A DNA stretch of 64,000 nucleotides from Ctenosaura bakeri. Taxonomy: Eukaryota; Chordata; Lepidosauria; Squamata; Iguanidae. Shown one piece after another: positions 23,552 to 34,900 of this stretch (position 1 is the first letter of the stretch; every line of letters begins with the position of its first letter). Position numbers and translations under genes: made by a program. Where the stretch lies: the NCBI GenBank assembly GCA_948474755.1, contig CAOLHI010000745.1, positions 496,001 through 560,000 on the forward strand, in the 5' to 3' direction. Under the pieces are notes generated by a model. That model was not told where the DNA came from, ran no database searches, and saw only the letters and a program-made list of their open reading frames with translations.

Positions 23552-24450
23552 CTATTGTAATTCTTCAGGATAGAGGGTGCAAACAACAGCTTCAATCTCA
23601 TAATCTTTCAGCAGAAACACTGGCCTTTCTGCTTTCCTGATAACTTCATCCACAATGAATATCTCAGTGGTAAAATTCTGCTTGTAGCCCTTAGCAAATA
23701 TTCCCTTACTTCTAGAAATCCTCATGTGGTCTCTTTTTCTGACTGGTGGAACCTCTTCTTCTCTTTTGACATGAATTCCATCAATTGTTTTCTGAACTGG
23801 TAGAGCTTTGGAATCACTAATGTGTGGGCCTTGCTTTGATAGTAGAGTTAAAACTATGATTATAACTTTTCAGAAACAATGGTGATATATCATTGTAGAT
23901 AAAGGTGCTATTAGCTGTAAAATATCTCTACATTTTTAAAGTTCGATTAAACTGCCCCACAATCACTGCTTTAATTATGTTGTCGTGACAAAGTGATGCA
24001 TGCCATGTTGCTTTAATAGGCCACTTACAGGCTTCTTTAGAAATTCACAACCATGATATGTCTGTAGTTTTCCAGGTTTCCTTACATCTTCTCTGAAAAT
24101 AGTGTTAAAGGCTTTGTACACTTCTCTACTCAACTTATCCTTCAGAGCCAAATCCCAGGTATATTTAGACATATTACTTGTAACCTCATTATACTTAGCA
24201 AATTGTTGCATGTTACGGGGGAGGAGCCACAGAGTTGGCGTAAGTAGCTGTAACCAAATTCTCCTGCAAGCTAATAATCAAAAAGCTAAAGAATCTCCTC
24301 TTTAATGAGTAAAAAATTGTTGCATGTCAACTAAATCAATCTGCCATTGAGAATCCACTTTAGATAAAATAGTCTTGTTTCTTTTAAAATGAGCCTTAGC
24401 TGGCTCATGTAACATGTAACTGTCCTGCTCAGAAAGCCAATTTAAGGATT
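23552..24450 (-). pseudogene. Polinton/Maverick-type integrase relic
   Basis: Minus-strand readings resemble the integrase family of Polintons and the 'transposon-derived F54H12.3' proteins. Near 24440-24330 is a segment with SKVDSQWQIDLVDMQ (first catalytic Asp in DLVDM). From 24211 comes FAKYNEV then KPGKLQTYHGCEFL, where the second catalytic Asp of the usual QTD.G.EF box is Tyr. Down to the stop at 23552 lies a C-terminal part with KGYKQNFTTEIF and LKDYE. The frame is broken by a 101-bp insertion (24214-24314), then by frameshifts and stops between 23975 and 23860. No capsid, ATPase or polymerase genes are adjacent, so only a solitary relic remains. Integrases join element DNA to the host chromosome; this copy cannot function. 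Confidence 0.6.
24214..24314 (+). mobile_element. 101-bp retroposed insertion with 13-bp TSD
   Basis: AATTGTTGCATGT occurs on both sides (24201-24213 and 24315-24327), identical over 13 bases. The insert starts with 'gggggaggagccac', like an L1 5' end, and finishes in AAAA. This fits L1-machinery insertion into the integrase relic. Confidence 0.65.
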
Positions 24451-24640
24451 GTGTTGTTGTTTTTGTTTTGTTACATTCTTTATCACAGATTATAACAATA
24501 CAATAAAAGATATATGAAGTAATGAAGCAAAAAAGAAAGAATAAAGTAAAAGAAAAAAACAGAAAAAACCTGCCTTCCAATTTCTTCTCAGCAGTTATAT
24601 AAACAAACATGTTATTCATATCTCACTCACTAACCTGTAG
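24451..24640. other. Intergenic, unclassified A/T-rich
   Basis: AT-rich spacer between the integrase relic and the L1 relic; nothing is recognised. Confidence 0.4.
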
Positions 24641-25700
24641 ATCACGTCACTTCTTCCTGTAATTAGACCTTACTAATAATCAAAACCCAAAATTAACATT
24701 TCTTCTTCCTCTTCTTTTGCAAAAAGTCAATAGAGGGTTCCCATTCTTTGAGCAAAATCACGGATGACCTTTCTCTAATCAAACAAGTTATTCATTTCTG
24801 CCACATCTATCAATTTCAACAACCACTCTTCCATAGTAGATACTTCTGAATTCTTCCACTCTTGTGCATATAGCAATCTTGCTGCTGTGGCCATGTATTG
24901 AAATAATCGTCTAGGGGTATACATTCTAGACAACTTATCTGGCAATCAGAAAGGGGTTTTTAAAATCTCCATTAAATTTAACTCTATCATACCATAAATA
25001 TCTAAGCCAATCAAATTTCAGGTCACACCCTTCCAACTCTAGTAATCTTTTATCTCTCAGCTTTATTCATTCTTTCATCCCAACTAAACCCAATCCTCCT
25101 CTCTCCATTGCATCTTGCAATACATTGTATTCATCCCACACTTTCTTCCCTTACCAAACACACTTTCATATAAGTTCTTGGCATTGCTTAGATGGCACAT
25201 GTCTCGTTAAAATTAGTATTACCTGAAATAAGAACATCATTCTAGGCAGGATATTCATTTTTATCACATAAATTCTTCCTAACAAAGACAAGTTTTTTAG
25301 TCTCTCCTATCTTGATATTTCCTTCTTGATTTACCAGTAATTCCATGGCCTAACATAATTATTTTGAAATAAGATAGTATTCATCTTCATCAAAGTAATA
25401 CCTAAACATTTAACTCTTCTGAACTTTGAAAGCCAATTTTTTGATCAACTGCAATTGATCTTCTGTAACTATATTTTTCACTAGCACCATCTTTTGGTAA
25501 TTAATATTGAAATCTGCCAACAAACCAAAATTCTTTGATTTTTCCATTAGGCCTTCTATACATTCCAAATGGTTTTCCAAAACTGCCACTAAATCATCAG
25601 CAAACACTCTACATTTACAAGCTTCTTTTAAAATTTTTATTCCCATAACTCTCTCATCTTGTCTTATATCTCTGTTTCATACCTCTAGAACCAAAACCAT
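24641..25700 (-). repeat. L1-type LINE relic (ORF2 reverse transcriptase)
   Basis: The minus strand at 25646-25410 reads KCRVFADDLVAVLEN, LMEKSKNFGLLADFNINYQK, matching the L1 ORF2 region around the catalytic FADD box and the following K..FG..AGFKIN segment. Continuing to 24650, broken frames and a pyrimidine-rich + strand fit the rest of ORF2. 5'-truncated and multiply frameshifted. Confidence 0.7.
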
Positions 25701-25734
25701 TTAGTAAGCTCTTCCTTCTGGATGATTTTGCTCT

Positions 25735-25960
25735 GGTTCAGCCGCATAACTTGGAGTTGGGGTGGGGTGAGGTGGGGTGGGGCAAGGGGAGGAAGGGCAG
25801 AGGTGCGGCCACATCACGCAGAGCACTTCCTCAAAAATTGCCACCTGGGGCGGACCACCCTCATAGCTCCCCAGTCCGTATGCCTCCGCTGTGGTTTTTT
25901 GCCTCCTGAAAGAGGGAGTAAACACTTCCAAAGTTTCCAGCTTCTCTGAGTGTATAATAT
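25735..25960. repeat. G-rich unclassified repeat fragment
   Basis: GC-rich block (a 'ggtgcggccacatcacgca' segment and others) unlike its AT-rich flanks, containing a four-tract G4 run at 25759-25782. It may be a decayed DNA transposon; no ends were found. Confidence 0.35.
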
Positions 25961-26289
25961 ATATTCTTTAGGATGGTTTTATGTTCCATCATTTTGTCAG
26001 CTAAGTATGAACGCACAGGTATAGAACAAAAATGTTTTTTGTTTTTTTTGCAAAATACAGAGCATGTCTACTTCTTGGGACTTAAACGCATGAAATGCAT
26101 GATATGCTTACATTCTGTAAGTACCTGATCTGAAGATTCTGCACATCACTTCCATGCACACCATCTTCCTATTGGAAAAATATTTAAAACATTGTTTAGT
26201 AAAGAGAGTATTGCATTCAACTCTCTCTCTTTTTTAAAATAATACCACCTCAGTAATAAAACTTTTAGAATCTAGCTTTTGTAACCTGC
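25961..26289. other. Intergenic, nothing recognised
   Basis: AT-rich, with no supportable feature. Confidence 0.4.
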
Positions 26290-27615
26290 ATCTGTTTTTT
26301 CAGAGTTATACACCAAATCATCCTTCACCTGACCATCTTCCATAGGTCATCAAGGAGTGACTGGTAAGTAGACCAGATTGGGGCAGGATCTCCCACCACT
26401 ATCTTGATGTTCTGATGGTCTGGTTTACAAAGAAGCTCTCTATCTACATTTTTAGCACCAGAAATCTGCAGTCTTCGCATCTTTGGGAAAAGTGGTCTCA
26501 GATCACAACCACAATCACACTCTGTAACAGACAATCATATCAGGGCGATGTATATTCCAGTCAACTGGCTATTTTTCTTCAGGATCAGGGACTAGTCCAT
26601 ATGTAAAAACAGCTGCAAGTGAACTCTCCATTGCAGAAAAAATTTCTTACATTCTGAGTTGGAAAAGCCCCTTCCTCACTACTGCTGGTTTTCAAACCTT
26701 TGAGGAGTAACATAAGACTTCTAGGCTTCATTGCCTCTCTCATAATTTTATCACACAAGGGCATACAAGGACTGGAAAAATTCACGGCTTCTGACATTGT
26801 TGGGGGAAAGGAGTAGACTCTACAGTTTCACATGGGCTGTTCCTCCTTTGTAGAAACTCATGGAATAGGGAAGAGTGGCTGGCGACTCCATGTTGTCTTC
26901 TCTAAACATATCCAGCAAAGCAGTATGTCTGTGTATACAAAACAGGATGCAAATCATACCTCTAAACCCTCCTTTTATTGGTCATTTCTGCAAGGATGTG
27001 TTTGCTAAGTTGTCACATGGTTCTAGAGGGTCCACTCCAGGGAGTGGGCTGTGGAAATGGCTCTGTGGGGCCATTTCTACATCTGACACACTCAGCAAAT
27101 CAGGAGAGATGTTGGAAACTGCACCTCAATTGGATATTTCCAAATAGCTGGCTCACAGAGCTCTGAAATCTCTTCCTATGATCCACAGGGATGTCATGTA
27201 ATCACAGAGGGGTCACATGATCTTGCTGAACAAATCTGCAGCTAAAGGGCCATTTCCAGAAGCCCCTTCCTATTGGTCCATGAGAGGGTCTCATGATCAT
27301 TGTATGATCACACTGGGCCAATACAGGGAGGGACAGATATGACCCTAGGGCCATTTCTATTCACATTGGTCATGGGGCTCTGAAACCTCTTCCTCCTGAT
27401 CCACAAGGGTGTCACGTGATAGTGGAAGGTCACATGACCCTCTCCGGATGCTCCACCTAGAGACAGGACTTCTGGCAAAAGAAGGACATCCAGTTAGCAT
27501 GGGACTTCTGGCTAGGGTAGGACTTCTAGGGTGGGACCTCTGTTAACAGGAAGGACTTAGGTGTTTTATGGGAGGTGCCACCTTTAACTATTCTCTGAAT
27601 AAATCTTGCAAAAAA
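26290..27615. repeat. Unclassified repeat, possibly LTR-derived
   Basis: Less AT-rich than its neighbours. 27150-27223 and 27369-27440 are diverged direct repeats ('ctctgaaa.ctcttcct', 'gatccaca.gg.tgtca', 'ggtcacatga'), and 'gggccatttc' recurs at 27068, 27247 and 27349. Inverted CCAAT boxes occur (27272 region), and an AATAAA at about 27599 is followed by an A12 tract at 27611. This resembles a U3-like promoter repeat ending at a polyadenylated 3' end. A 70-codon minus frame at 26534-26325 is not recognised. Confidence 0.35.
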
Positions 27616-27631
27616 AAAAAAGTTTTCCCTT

Positions 27632-27690
27632 AGGGTTGTCATAAGTCTAAAATGACTTGAAGGCACATAACAACAACAACCACAGCAATA
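27632..27690 (+). repeat. Bov-B/Sauria SINE 3' tail fragment
   Basis: Reads 'gttgtcataagtctaaaatgact' in pieces, then 'tgaaggcacataacaac' and an AAC-rich run, the tail shared by Bov-B LINEs and squamate tRNA-derived SINEs. Confidence 0.6.
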
Positions 27691-28877
27691 ACAACATTGT
27701 ACATCTCATTGAACTCAATGGGACAAATATCTTAGGCTGCTCCATCAAAGACATTATGCATGAGTTTCACCTTTTCTTTCTGAATGGATGTTTGTAAAAA
27801 GAACAAAAATAGAAAAGAGATAAGAAAACATGAGGGCATTACAAGGATGATGATGTAATATGGACCCTTCACAGAATTCTATGAGGAAGTGCAGTTGCAT
27901 GGCAGAAAAAAAAAAACCTCATATGGAAGCACCCTTAATAAACATACACAGGAGTGTATTGTCAAGGAAAGAGAATGACAGCCTCCTTATAGTAACAAAA
28001 ATAATTTCTTAGAAAATAGTATGCAAATCATAGAGCAAATGCATAACTCAGTAAACATACTGAGTTATGTTTACAAAACCCGCTTGTTGCATTTTGGAAG
28101 CAGGAAGATTAGAAGCAGAATGGTTTGGCTCAAAACATATTCGTGCTGTCACTTCTGCTTCTGATCTCATACAACAGATGGACATAGGCAGGTGAACAGC
28201 ACAGCACATAACTGCACAATCTATGACTGGAGGCCAAATACAGGATAAATAGCATGAAATATAATAGCAAAGGATAGCAATTGGGCCAAAGAAAAACTTC
28301 TTATGAATACACAAAGGAGAAGGGGTTAGAAGTGCCGGTAAGATTAGTTTGTGAAATAGTAGATCAGAAAATATTGCAACATGGGAATATCAAATAGGCT
28401 TAGATATAGGAATGCCATTGTGGGGAAAAGATAATAAAGCATGATGGTTGTACTAATTCATTAACTATGAGGTTGGATGTCATTAATATGCCATACCATA
28501 AGAATGTCAACCCATGCTCTACCACTTTAACGCTACAATCCCATGCACATGTATTTAGGATATGTCCCATTGAATATTATGACATGTCCATCACAGTAAG
28601 CATCCATAGGATTAGACTTAAGGCTGCATTGCAAAATGCTTGGCTGATTTTTTTTTAATGCACAGTCAAGGAAATGATTCTTAGTCTGTACTTTTTCATA
28701 TTACCCTGAATGCATCAACAAGTAGATATTCCTCATTTAGTCACAGCTTTCATACCAGAGGATGAAGCAAAATGATAACAATTTCTTTGTCAAAGCTGTT
28801 CTTAAAAAATGCAAAAGTATAATTTCTTAAACTATTGTCAAATGGTTACATTAAAAAATACATTATTTTTTTTTATA
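27691..28877. other. Intergenic; one palindromic MITE at about 28526-28630
   Basis: 28526-28630 carries the motifs 'acaatcccatgcacatgta' and 'catccataggatta', the ends of the 'agtaagtcccatt' palindromic MITE family. Nothing else was recognised. Confidence 0.4.
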
Positions 28878-29284
28878 TTCAACATGTTCAGGGGAGGGTG
28901 ACCAAGATGCTGAAAGGTCTGGAAAACACTGCCCATGAGGAATGGTTATGTTCAGCTTGGAGAAGACTGAGAGGTGGTATGACAACCATATTCAAATGTC
29001 TGAAGGGATGTCATGCAAAAGATGGAACAAGCTTGTTTTCGGCTGCTCCAGAGAATAGAACATGAACCAATGGATTCAAATTACAAGAAAAGAGATTCCA
29101 CCAAAACATTAGGAAGAAGTTCTTGACTGTAATTGCTGTTTGACAGTGGAATATGCTGCCTCACTGTGTTGGACTCTTCTGCTTTGGAGACCTATAAACA
29201 GCGGTTGGATGGCCATCTTTCAAGAATGCTTTATTTGTGTATGGCAGGTGGCCTTTGTGGTCCCTTTCTGATTCTATGCATAAG
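28878..29284 (+). repeat. CR1 LINE 3' end, copy 1
   Basis: Reads as the CR1 ORF2 C-terminus in broken + frames (KCLKGCHAKDG.SLFSAAPENRT region), followed by the diagnostic 3' end 'ttggatggccatctttcaagaatg...ttgtggtcc...gattctatg'. Strongly 5'-truncated. Confidence 0.85.
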
Positions 29285-29331
29285 CTTGTTAACTTGACGG
29301 AACGTGTATGTATGCTGGAGGAATGAAAAGT

Positions 29332-29366
29332 GAAGAATCTTGTGGCACTTTAAAGTCACATTAATT
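29332..29366 (+). repeat. Short fragment of 'tcttgtggcacttta' repeat
   Basis: The 35-bp motif 'gaatcttgtggcactttaaa' is the end of a repeat common in reptile genomes; the class is uncertain. Confidence 0.35.
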
Positions 29367-29595
29367 AGGGTCAAGACACCAAGAGGCCTGGGGAAGAAGG
29401 TTCGTTTGAAACTCCTTCACTTGGAACAATGACACGTATGGTCTGAGTGCATGTCTATAGTCTCAGAAAATCCAGGTTCTATCCCTGCTCAGGTATGAAA
29501 CTTGCTAAGGAGACTTCTGGTCAGTCACTGACTCTCAGCCTAACTTTCTTTGCAGGGTTGTTGTGAGAATAAAGTGGAGAGGAAGTATATGTGAG

Positions 29596-29806
29596 TACCT
29601 TCAAGTCTCTTGTTGACTTATGGCGACCCTATGAATTTCAGAGGGCTTTCTCAGGCAAGGCATAATCAGAAGTGGTTCGCCAATTCCTTCCTCTGAAATA
29701 TAGCATACAGCTATATTCATTGAAGTTCTTCCATCCAAGTATTAACCAGGCCTGACCCTGTATAGCTTCCATGATCAGACAGGATCTGGTGCCTTTATGG
29801 TATAGT
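29596..29806 (-). repeat. 5S rRNA-derived SINE, copy 1
   Basis: The + strand at 29731-29803 ('ttccatccaag', 'ttaaccaggcctgaccctg', 'gatcagacaggatctggtg') is the reverse complement of the internal 5S rRNA region, including the pol III box A/C area. The body then ends at 29596 in 'accttcaagtc', the Bov-B-like tail. This is a 5S-headed SINE in minus orientation, not a 5S gene: it is diverged and lacks the full 120-nt unit. Confidence 0.8.
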
Positions 29807-30435
29807 ATTATGTAAAACTACTCTGGGTTCCTTGCAAGGAAAAAAAAGAAGGACAAAAATAATATAAATAACAACAGCAACAACATGTATGAATATGGGT
29901 TGGGCTGGACTGCTTTCTCTTAGTAAGCAGCTATAGGACTCTTGCTCATGCTGTCATGCTAAAAGAGGAGCTCCCCCAGTAATTTTTTTCCATTAGGTTT
30001 ATGGAGCACAGATTAAATGTATTCTGAAAGAAAGCAGCTGAGCTGCGGCAATGACAATGGCAATGTATGTTAGTCCCCTCTGTGTGAGTCCTCTTTATAC
30101 GTGAACCCTTGAGGGAATTGTTCTCTGTGGCTCCTGATTATGGCACATGCTTTTTGTGGATTACAGCTCACCACAGCAAACAAAAAACCACTCAAACTGC
30201 AATTTACAGAATAGTAATTTGCACACACAAAGAGGCAGATACATCTCACCCGCAGGGGTGTAAGCAGCTCAGAGAGAAGACTTCCAGTTTCAGTATGCTT
30301 ATGATGAAGTGGGCTGAAGTCCACAAAAGTGTATCCCAATTAAAACTGGTTAAAGCACCTCCGGTTAGTCCGTGACTGAGAAAACTTTATAGAATTCATG
30401 GGGTTAGTTTGAATTGATGGGCAAATTAAAGGCAT
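29807..30435. other. Intergenic, nothing recognised
   Basis: No supportable feature between the 5S-SINE and the tRNA-SINE. Confidence 0.4.
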
Positions 30436-30855
30436 ATGTTGTTTACCTTCAAGTCCTTCCCAACTTATGGCCACCCTATCACCAGGCTTTCCCGGCAAGT
30501 TTTATTCAAAGGAAGTTTGCCATTGCCTCCCTCTCAGGCTGAAAAAGAGTGTGACTTGCCCGTGGCCAGTTTTCCATGGCCAAGCAGGAATCTGAGTTCT
30601 TGGGCCTTTCCACACCATGCTGTTATAGCGCTATTATTCTACTTTCTACATCCTGTGGAATTTTGGGGTTTGTAGTTTCCTGAGGCCAAAGAGCTCTCTG
30701 GCTGAGAATCCTAAATGCTCTCCCTCAACTGCAAATCCCGGGATTCCCTAGGAGGTTGAAAGTGGAATAATAGCACTATAACACTCTAGTGCGGAAAGAC
30801 CCTTAGTCTCCCAGTCCTAGTCCTACATTCAAACCGGTACAGCACATTGGCTCTG
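30436..30855 (-). repeat. tRNA-derived Sauria-type SINE, split by a MITE
   Basis: The tail and body are at 30436-30601 ('accttcaagtcc', 'aaggaagtttgccattgcct', 'gacttgcc'). The tRNA-related head resumes after the insertion at about 30803-30855 ('gtctcccagtcctagtcc', 'ttcaaacc', 'ttggctct'). The two halves together give one SINE interrupted by the MITE at 30602-30802. Confidence 0.75.
30602..30802. mobile_element. Palindromic MITE inside a SINE
   Basis: Ends GGGCCTTTCCACACC and GTGCGGAAAGACCC are inverted repeats, followed inward by 'gttatagcgctattattc' and its complement. About 200 bp. Same family as 16870, 32149, 48669 and 53723. Confidence 0.75.
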
Positions 30856-30949
30856 AGGAAGGTGCCCTCACGACCCTCTCATTACAAGGCCCTTAATTGT
30901 TTTCATTTCAACTCACTGACACGCTTATCCCTCTATTAAGTTTCAGTCG

Positions 30950-31900
30950 GGGAAGGGAAGCAGCCAGCTCTCCCGTCTGCAGCAAGGGAGGTGCCCAGAA
31001 GCTGAAGGGGCGACCTCAGGGGCACACCTCAGGGGCGACCTAGAGCAGAGCGCAAAATAAGAGCCCTTCTTCCCAGAAGCCCCTACAAAAGCAGCAGCGC
31101 CCTGGAGAATTTTTTTTTTTTTAGGAGCCGGAGCTGAGGGGTGCGGCGCGCCTTGCGCTTCGTCCCACCCACCGACCCACTCGCCCCGCTCCTTCCCGCC
31201 AAAGTTTGGGGCGGGCTAGACCTGGCACTCCCTGCGAGGATGCCTCCCGGCTGCGGAGAGGAGCGCCGACGTGACGCGCGCGCTGCACAGGCAGAGCGCG
31301 CGCAAGAGCGGGGCACGAAGCGCCTCCCAGGGAGTCGGGAGGGCGGGCGGTCGGACGGTCGGCGAGACGGACGCGGGCCGGGAGAGCGCCCCGGTCGGGG
31401 ACCTCCCTCCTGGCTCCTCCTCGCCGCACGGCCGCGGACTGCCGGCGAGACATGTTCACCCGCGCGGTGAGCAGGCTCAGCAGAAAGCGGCCGCCGTCAG
31501 GTAAAGGGCTGGCTCGAGGGGGAAGCTGGTTGGCCCCCTGGGCGCAACGAGGGCGCGTCCCGGGAACGAGACGCTGCGCCCTCAGGCTGAGCCGGAGAAG
31601 GGGAAAGGTTTCCAGTCCTGAGTGGGTGGGGGGGCGGGGGCGGAGGAGGAGGAGGAGGGGGGCTGAGGGGAGCCAAGCCGTCTTGCTTTACTGCACTGGA
31701 GAGCGGGGCGGGGTGGTTATTTATCCCCCCCCCGTGGGACACGCGGTTAGCGAACCCGCTCTGCTTTGCCCCGCTGCTGCGGCTGCTGCTTCTTCGCCGC
31801 GCCTGCAGGGAACTGTTGCTTCTGCTGTTGCCGCTCTTCGCAGGGCTGAGGAAAGAAGCCAGGCAGGGCGGCTTCTCATTTGCCTCCGCGAAGCCGCAAG
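30950..31900. promoter_or_regulatory. RGS10: RGS10 CpG-island promoter
   Basis: CpG-dense DNA surrounds the first coding exon. It contains GC-box-like sites (for example 'ggggcgggct' near 31209), a CRE-like 'acgtgacgcgcgcg' near 31268, and GC-rich sequence continuing about 400 bp into intron 1. No TATA box sits at a suitable distance. The 5' UTR start is not fixed by sequence alone but probably lies between 31100 and 31400. Confidence 0.75.
31452..31500 (+). CDS. RGS10: RGS10 coding exon 1
   Basis: Encodes [16 protein letters not shown] plus the first base of a split codon. The donor is GTAAAG at 31501. The ATG sits in the CpG island; the reading frame runs on into the intron for 140 codons, but that is read-through and the homology stops exactly at the donor. 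Confidence 0.93.
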
Positions 31901-34900
31901 AGAAGTCAGAGGAAGTTTGTAGCTGAAAGAGGAAGGCTCGCCGCTCGATTTTGGGCTGTCTGACTCAGGGGATTGCCAGACGCTAAGGTTCAAAAAGGAA
32001 GGAGAGGAAGAACGAAAGAGAGACACTCGTGCGATAGTTTGGAGCTGTGAATCCCCTCTCTTTTTATTCATTTTTTTTTTGGGGGGGGTTGTTCATCTGT
32101 GGGGTTTTCTTGTTAAGATGCATCTGGAAATCTGAGACGGCGAGTTCAGACCATTTCCGCACTAGACTGTTGTAGTGCTATTATTCCGCTTTCAACATCC
32201 TATGGAATCCTGGGGTTTGCAGTTTGCGGAGGGGCCTCAAAGGCCAGGATTCCATAGGATGTTGAAAGTGGAATAATAGCACTACAACAGTCTACTCAGT
32301 TTTTGTTTCCAGATGTGTTGATCAACCCGCCCTCTCTTTTTTTCTTAGCCTGTGAGTCAGACGGGCAGAGCTACTCCTTCTGCTGTTACTTTTATGACAA
32401 GGAGCATCCAAAGAAGCCCTGGAACAAATGCCAGCGACAAAGGCCGCTGCCAATTTGCCATTAACTAACTTGCCTCTCCAAATGGAAAGTGCAACTCATA
32501 AATTTAATAAATAAGAATAGGAAAAGAACCATCAGGCATTCATGCTGAGCTATTTGCAAGCCTAGTTTGACTTTTGCTTGAATCCAAGGGCTCGGAGTAT
32601 GTGACAAATCAACTTTGTAGTAGAGAAATACTTGGGGATGGAGGCATTTGCTGTAAGGATTATGAAACCATAGTGTATTTGCAAAAATAAAATATCCTGG
32701 TGCTTATTCAGTAGCAGTTTTGGGCACTGTGCCAGCATCCATCTGGAAAAACATGTCCATCCCAAAAAATGAAAGATCTACCTTCTTGCTACATATTTAG
32801 ACCCACCTGCTTTCTCCACCAAAAAAATCTACTTAAGACAGTATAGCATTTTAAGAGCTACTGAACCCGGATGTATGATTTTACAATACTTTGTAATCCG
32901 TACAACACTCTGTATTGTAACAAAATTTGAATGAAATGCTGGAAATAGGCAACTTTTTAAGAAAGAAAAAAGCTAGAGTCAATGTTTGTTTTTTGTTTGC
33001 AAGTATAGTTGCTGATTACTGCATTACAAATCTGCATTACAGATTTTTATGGTAACAATGCTAGAGCAAACTGAAATACATTGTTTCAGTGTTCTGTACC
33101 TGGAACAGCATCTTCTCTTTAAAAAACCTTTTAGTCAAGAATCAGGGCGAATTTTTCTAGGACTGGGAAATAGCCATATTTTTACCTGATTACATTGAGG
33201 AAAAAATAGCTAACTATTTAGCTGATGTTATTAGAATTTTCGTGTGTTTTGAACGCTTCCAAAAATCATACCCTGAACCAGAAAAGTTATTCCTTAAGTT
33301 TAGAATTACCAAGCAAAGATGCTAATTACTAAGAAGGCTTTAATGATCCCTTATTCTTTTTCACACTATAGACTGAAATGATTCTGTTCTACAATACCAT
33401 TTTCAGAATTCCTTTCTGCCTTGGCTGTCATCACATCTCATTGTTTTTGAGCATTATGTATAGGGCAGAAAGAGTACGATTTGGAGTTAAAGATCTAGGT
33501 TGTCTTTTCTGTTTTTCTGTTACTGAAGAAAACTACCGTATATAGACTTAGGAAAAAAGAAAGTATCTAATTTCAGATAGGTCATAGTTCATTATCACCC
33601 TTTCAACACCTGTTAACAGACAGGAAATAGTAATGTATATGTTGCTTTTGGATGTGTTTCCCGTTTTGAAAATCTTTCCTTGATGAGTAGACCCATTGAC
33701 TTACTGCTTCTACAGGATCTGAGGTCCACTGGAATGTTGTTTTTATCATTTGAAAGGTGTTATAAACAAAAATAAGTATCCAGTAAATGTTTGAGGGCTG
33801 AAATCTTAACTCCATTCTTTCCCATCTTTGTTTTCTAACTCTGATACTGAAGCTTTTTTACATGTATGAGAGTTATCTTCCTCCTAAACCTCTAAGAAGA
33901 ATCGTTTCTTTAAATGCTTCATCATTCTTTTTGCTGTTATCCAAATCTTTCCCCATTTACTAACATCTTACCTAAAGTTTGAATGTCCAAATTAAGCATA
34001 CCACTGCTAATGGATATTTTTATTTTACTTCATACAAAATGCATTTGGCTTGAAACCTATGGAGAGAATATGCTTTTCCTGTTGTAATTCATTTGTGTAT
34101 GACAAATTTAGTAGCTCAAAGAAATTGAACTAAGAGATTGGGGCTGATACATGTAAGGGAAGTGTATTACTGTAGTTCACTGTTGTTTTTTGTGAGAGAA
34201 CAATGTGGCTTAAAGCTGGTGTTTTTGCTTTCAAACATTGCATGTATTACTGGTGAATGACACCAAATATGCAAAATGTGCAGAATTTCTTGTAAGTTCT
34301 CTTCCTTGTAGTTAAAAGTAGTAACCAGTGGTTTAGAAGGGGATGTTTGGTCTTGTAATTTGAGCAAACCTAGACATTCAGAAGTACTGTATAAGCTGCT
34401 GTAGCTCAAATGTTATCTCAGAAACAGCAGCTACCAGAAGAAAGCATATGTTTGAACTCCCTCAAGTGACTCTTGACTGCATGGAAAGTAAGGGGACTAC
34501 CTCTTTAGTTGTACAGTTGTAAGTGATTCTCACCAGAGGTTTTGTTGGTGCTGTTTTCTCAGCTTTCTTCAGAATACAGATAAGTCTGTGAATGAAGAAT
34601 GAAAAAAATGTACAATTTGTGCTAGCTATGGTTGAACAGGAGTTAAAAACAAATAATTTCTTAACATTTCAGTGGACATGGTGTTTAGACAAGGGAGGCA
34701 AAGGATAAAGTTGTTTATGGTCACTGGGCTGATCCAAGTAGAATTAGTTACACTTAGTTTGCATTGAAATCAATGGAATGTAAATTCAGTTTGGCTTGGA
34801 TCCAGCCCAGTAGCATTAGCTGGTTATATATTTGTTGCTTTTTAATTGATATTTGGTCAGGGAAATAAATAAGTTATGAGATAATGTAATCTAATGGTGC

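Noticed and set aside
26325..26534. Minus-strand 70-codon frame as a gene
   Set aside because: The peptide has no recognised domain, no splice context, and sits in a repeat-like block. It may be a decayed element but cannot be called a gene.
29731..29803. 5S rRNA gene
   Set aside because: Only a diverged partial 5S sequence is present, joined to a SINE body and Bov-B-like tail; the same chimera recurs at 41934-42145.
31452..31922. 156-codon open frame starting at the RGS10 ATG
   Set aside because: Only the first 16 codons match RGS10; the rest is read-through into intron 1 past a good GTAAAG donor, in CpG-island sequence.
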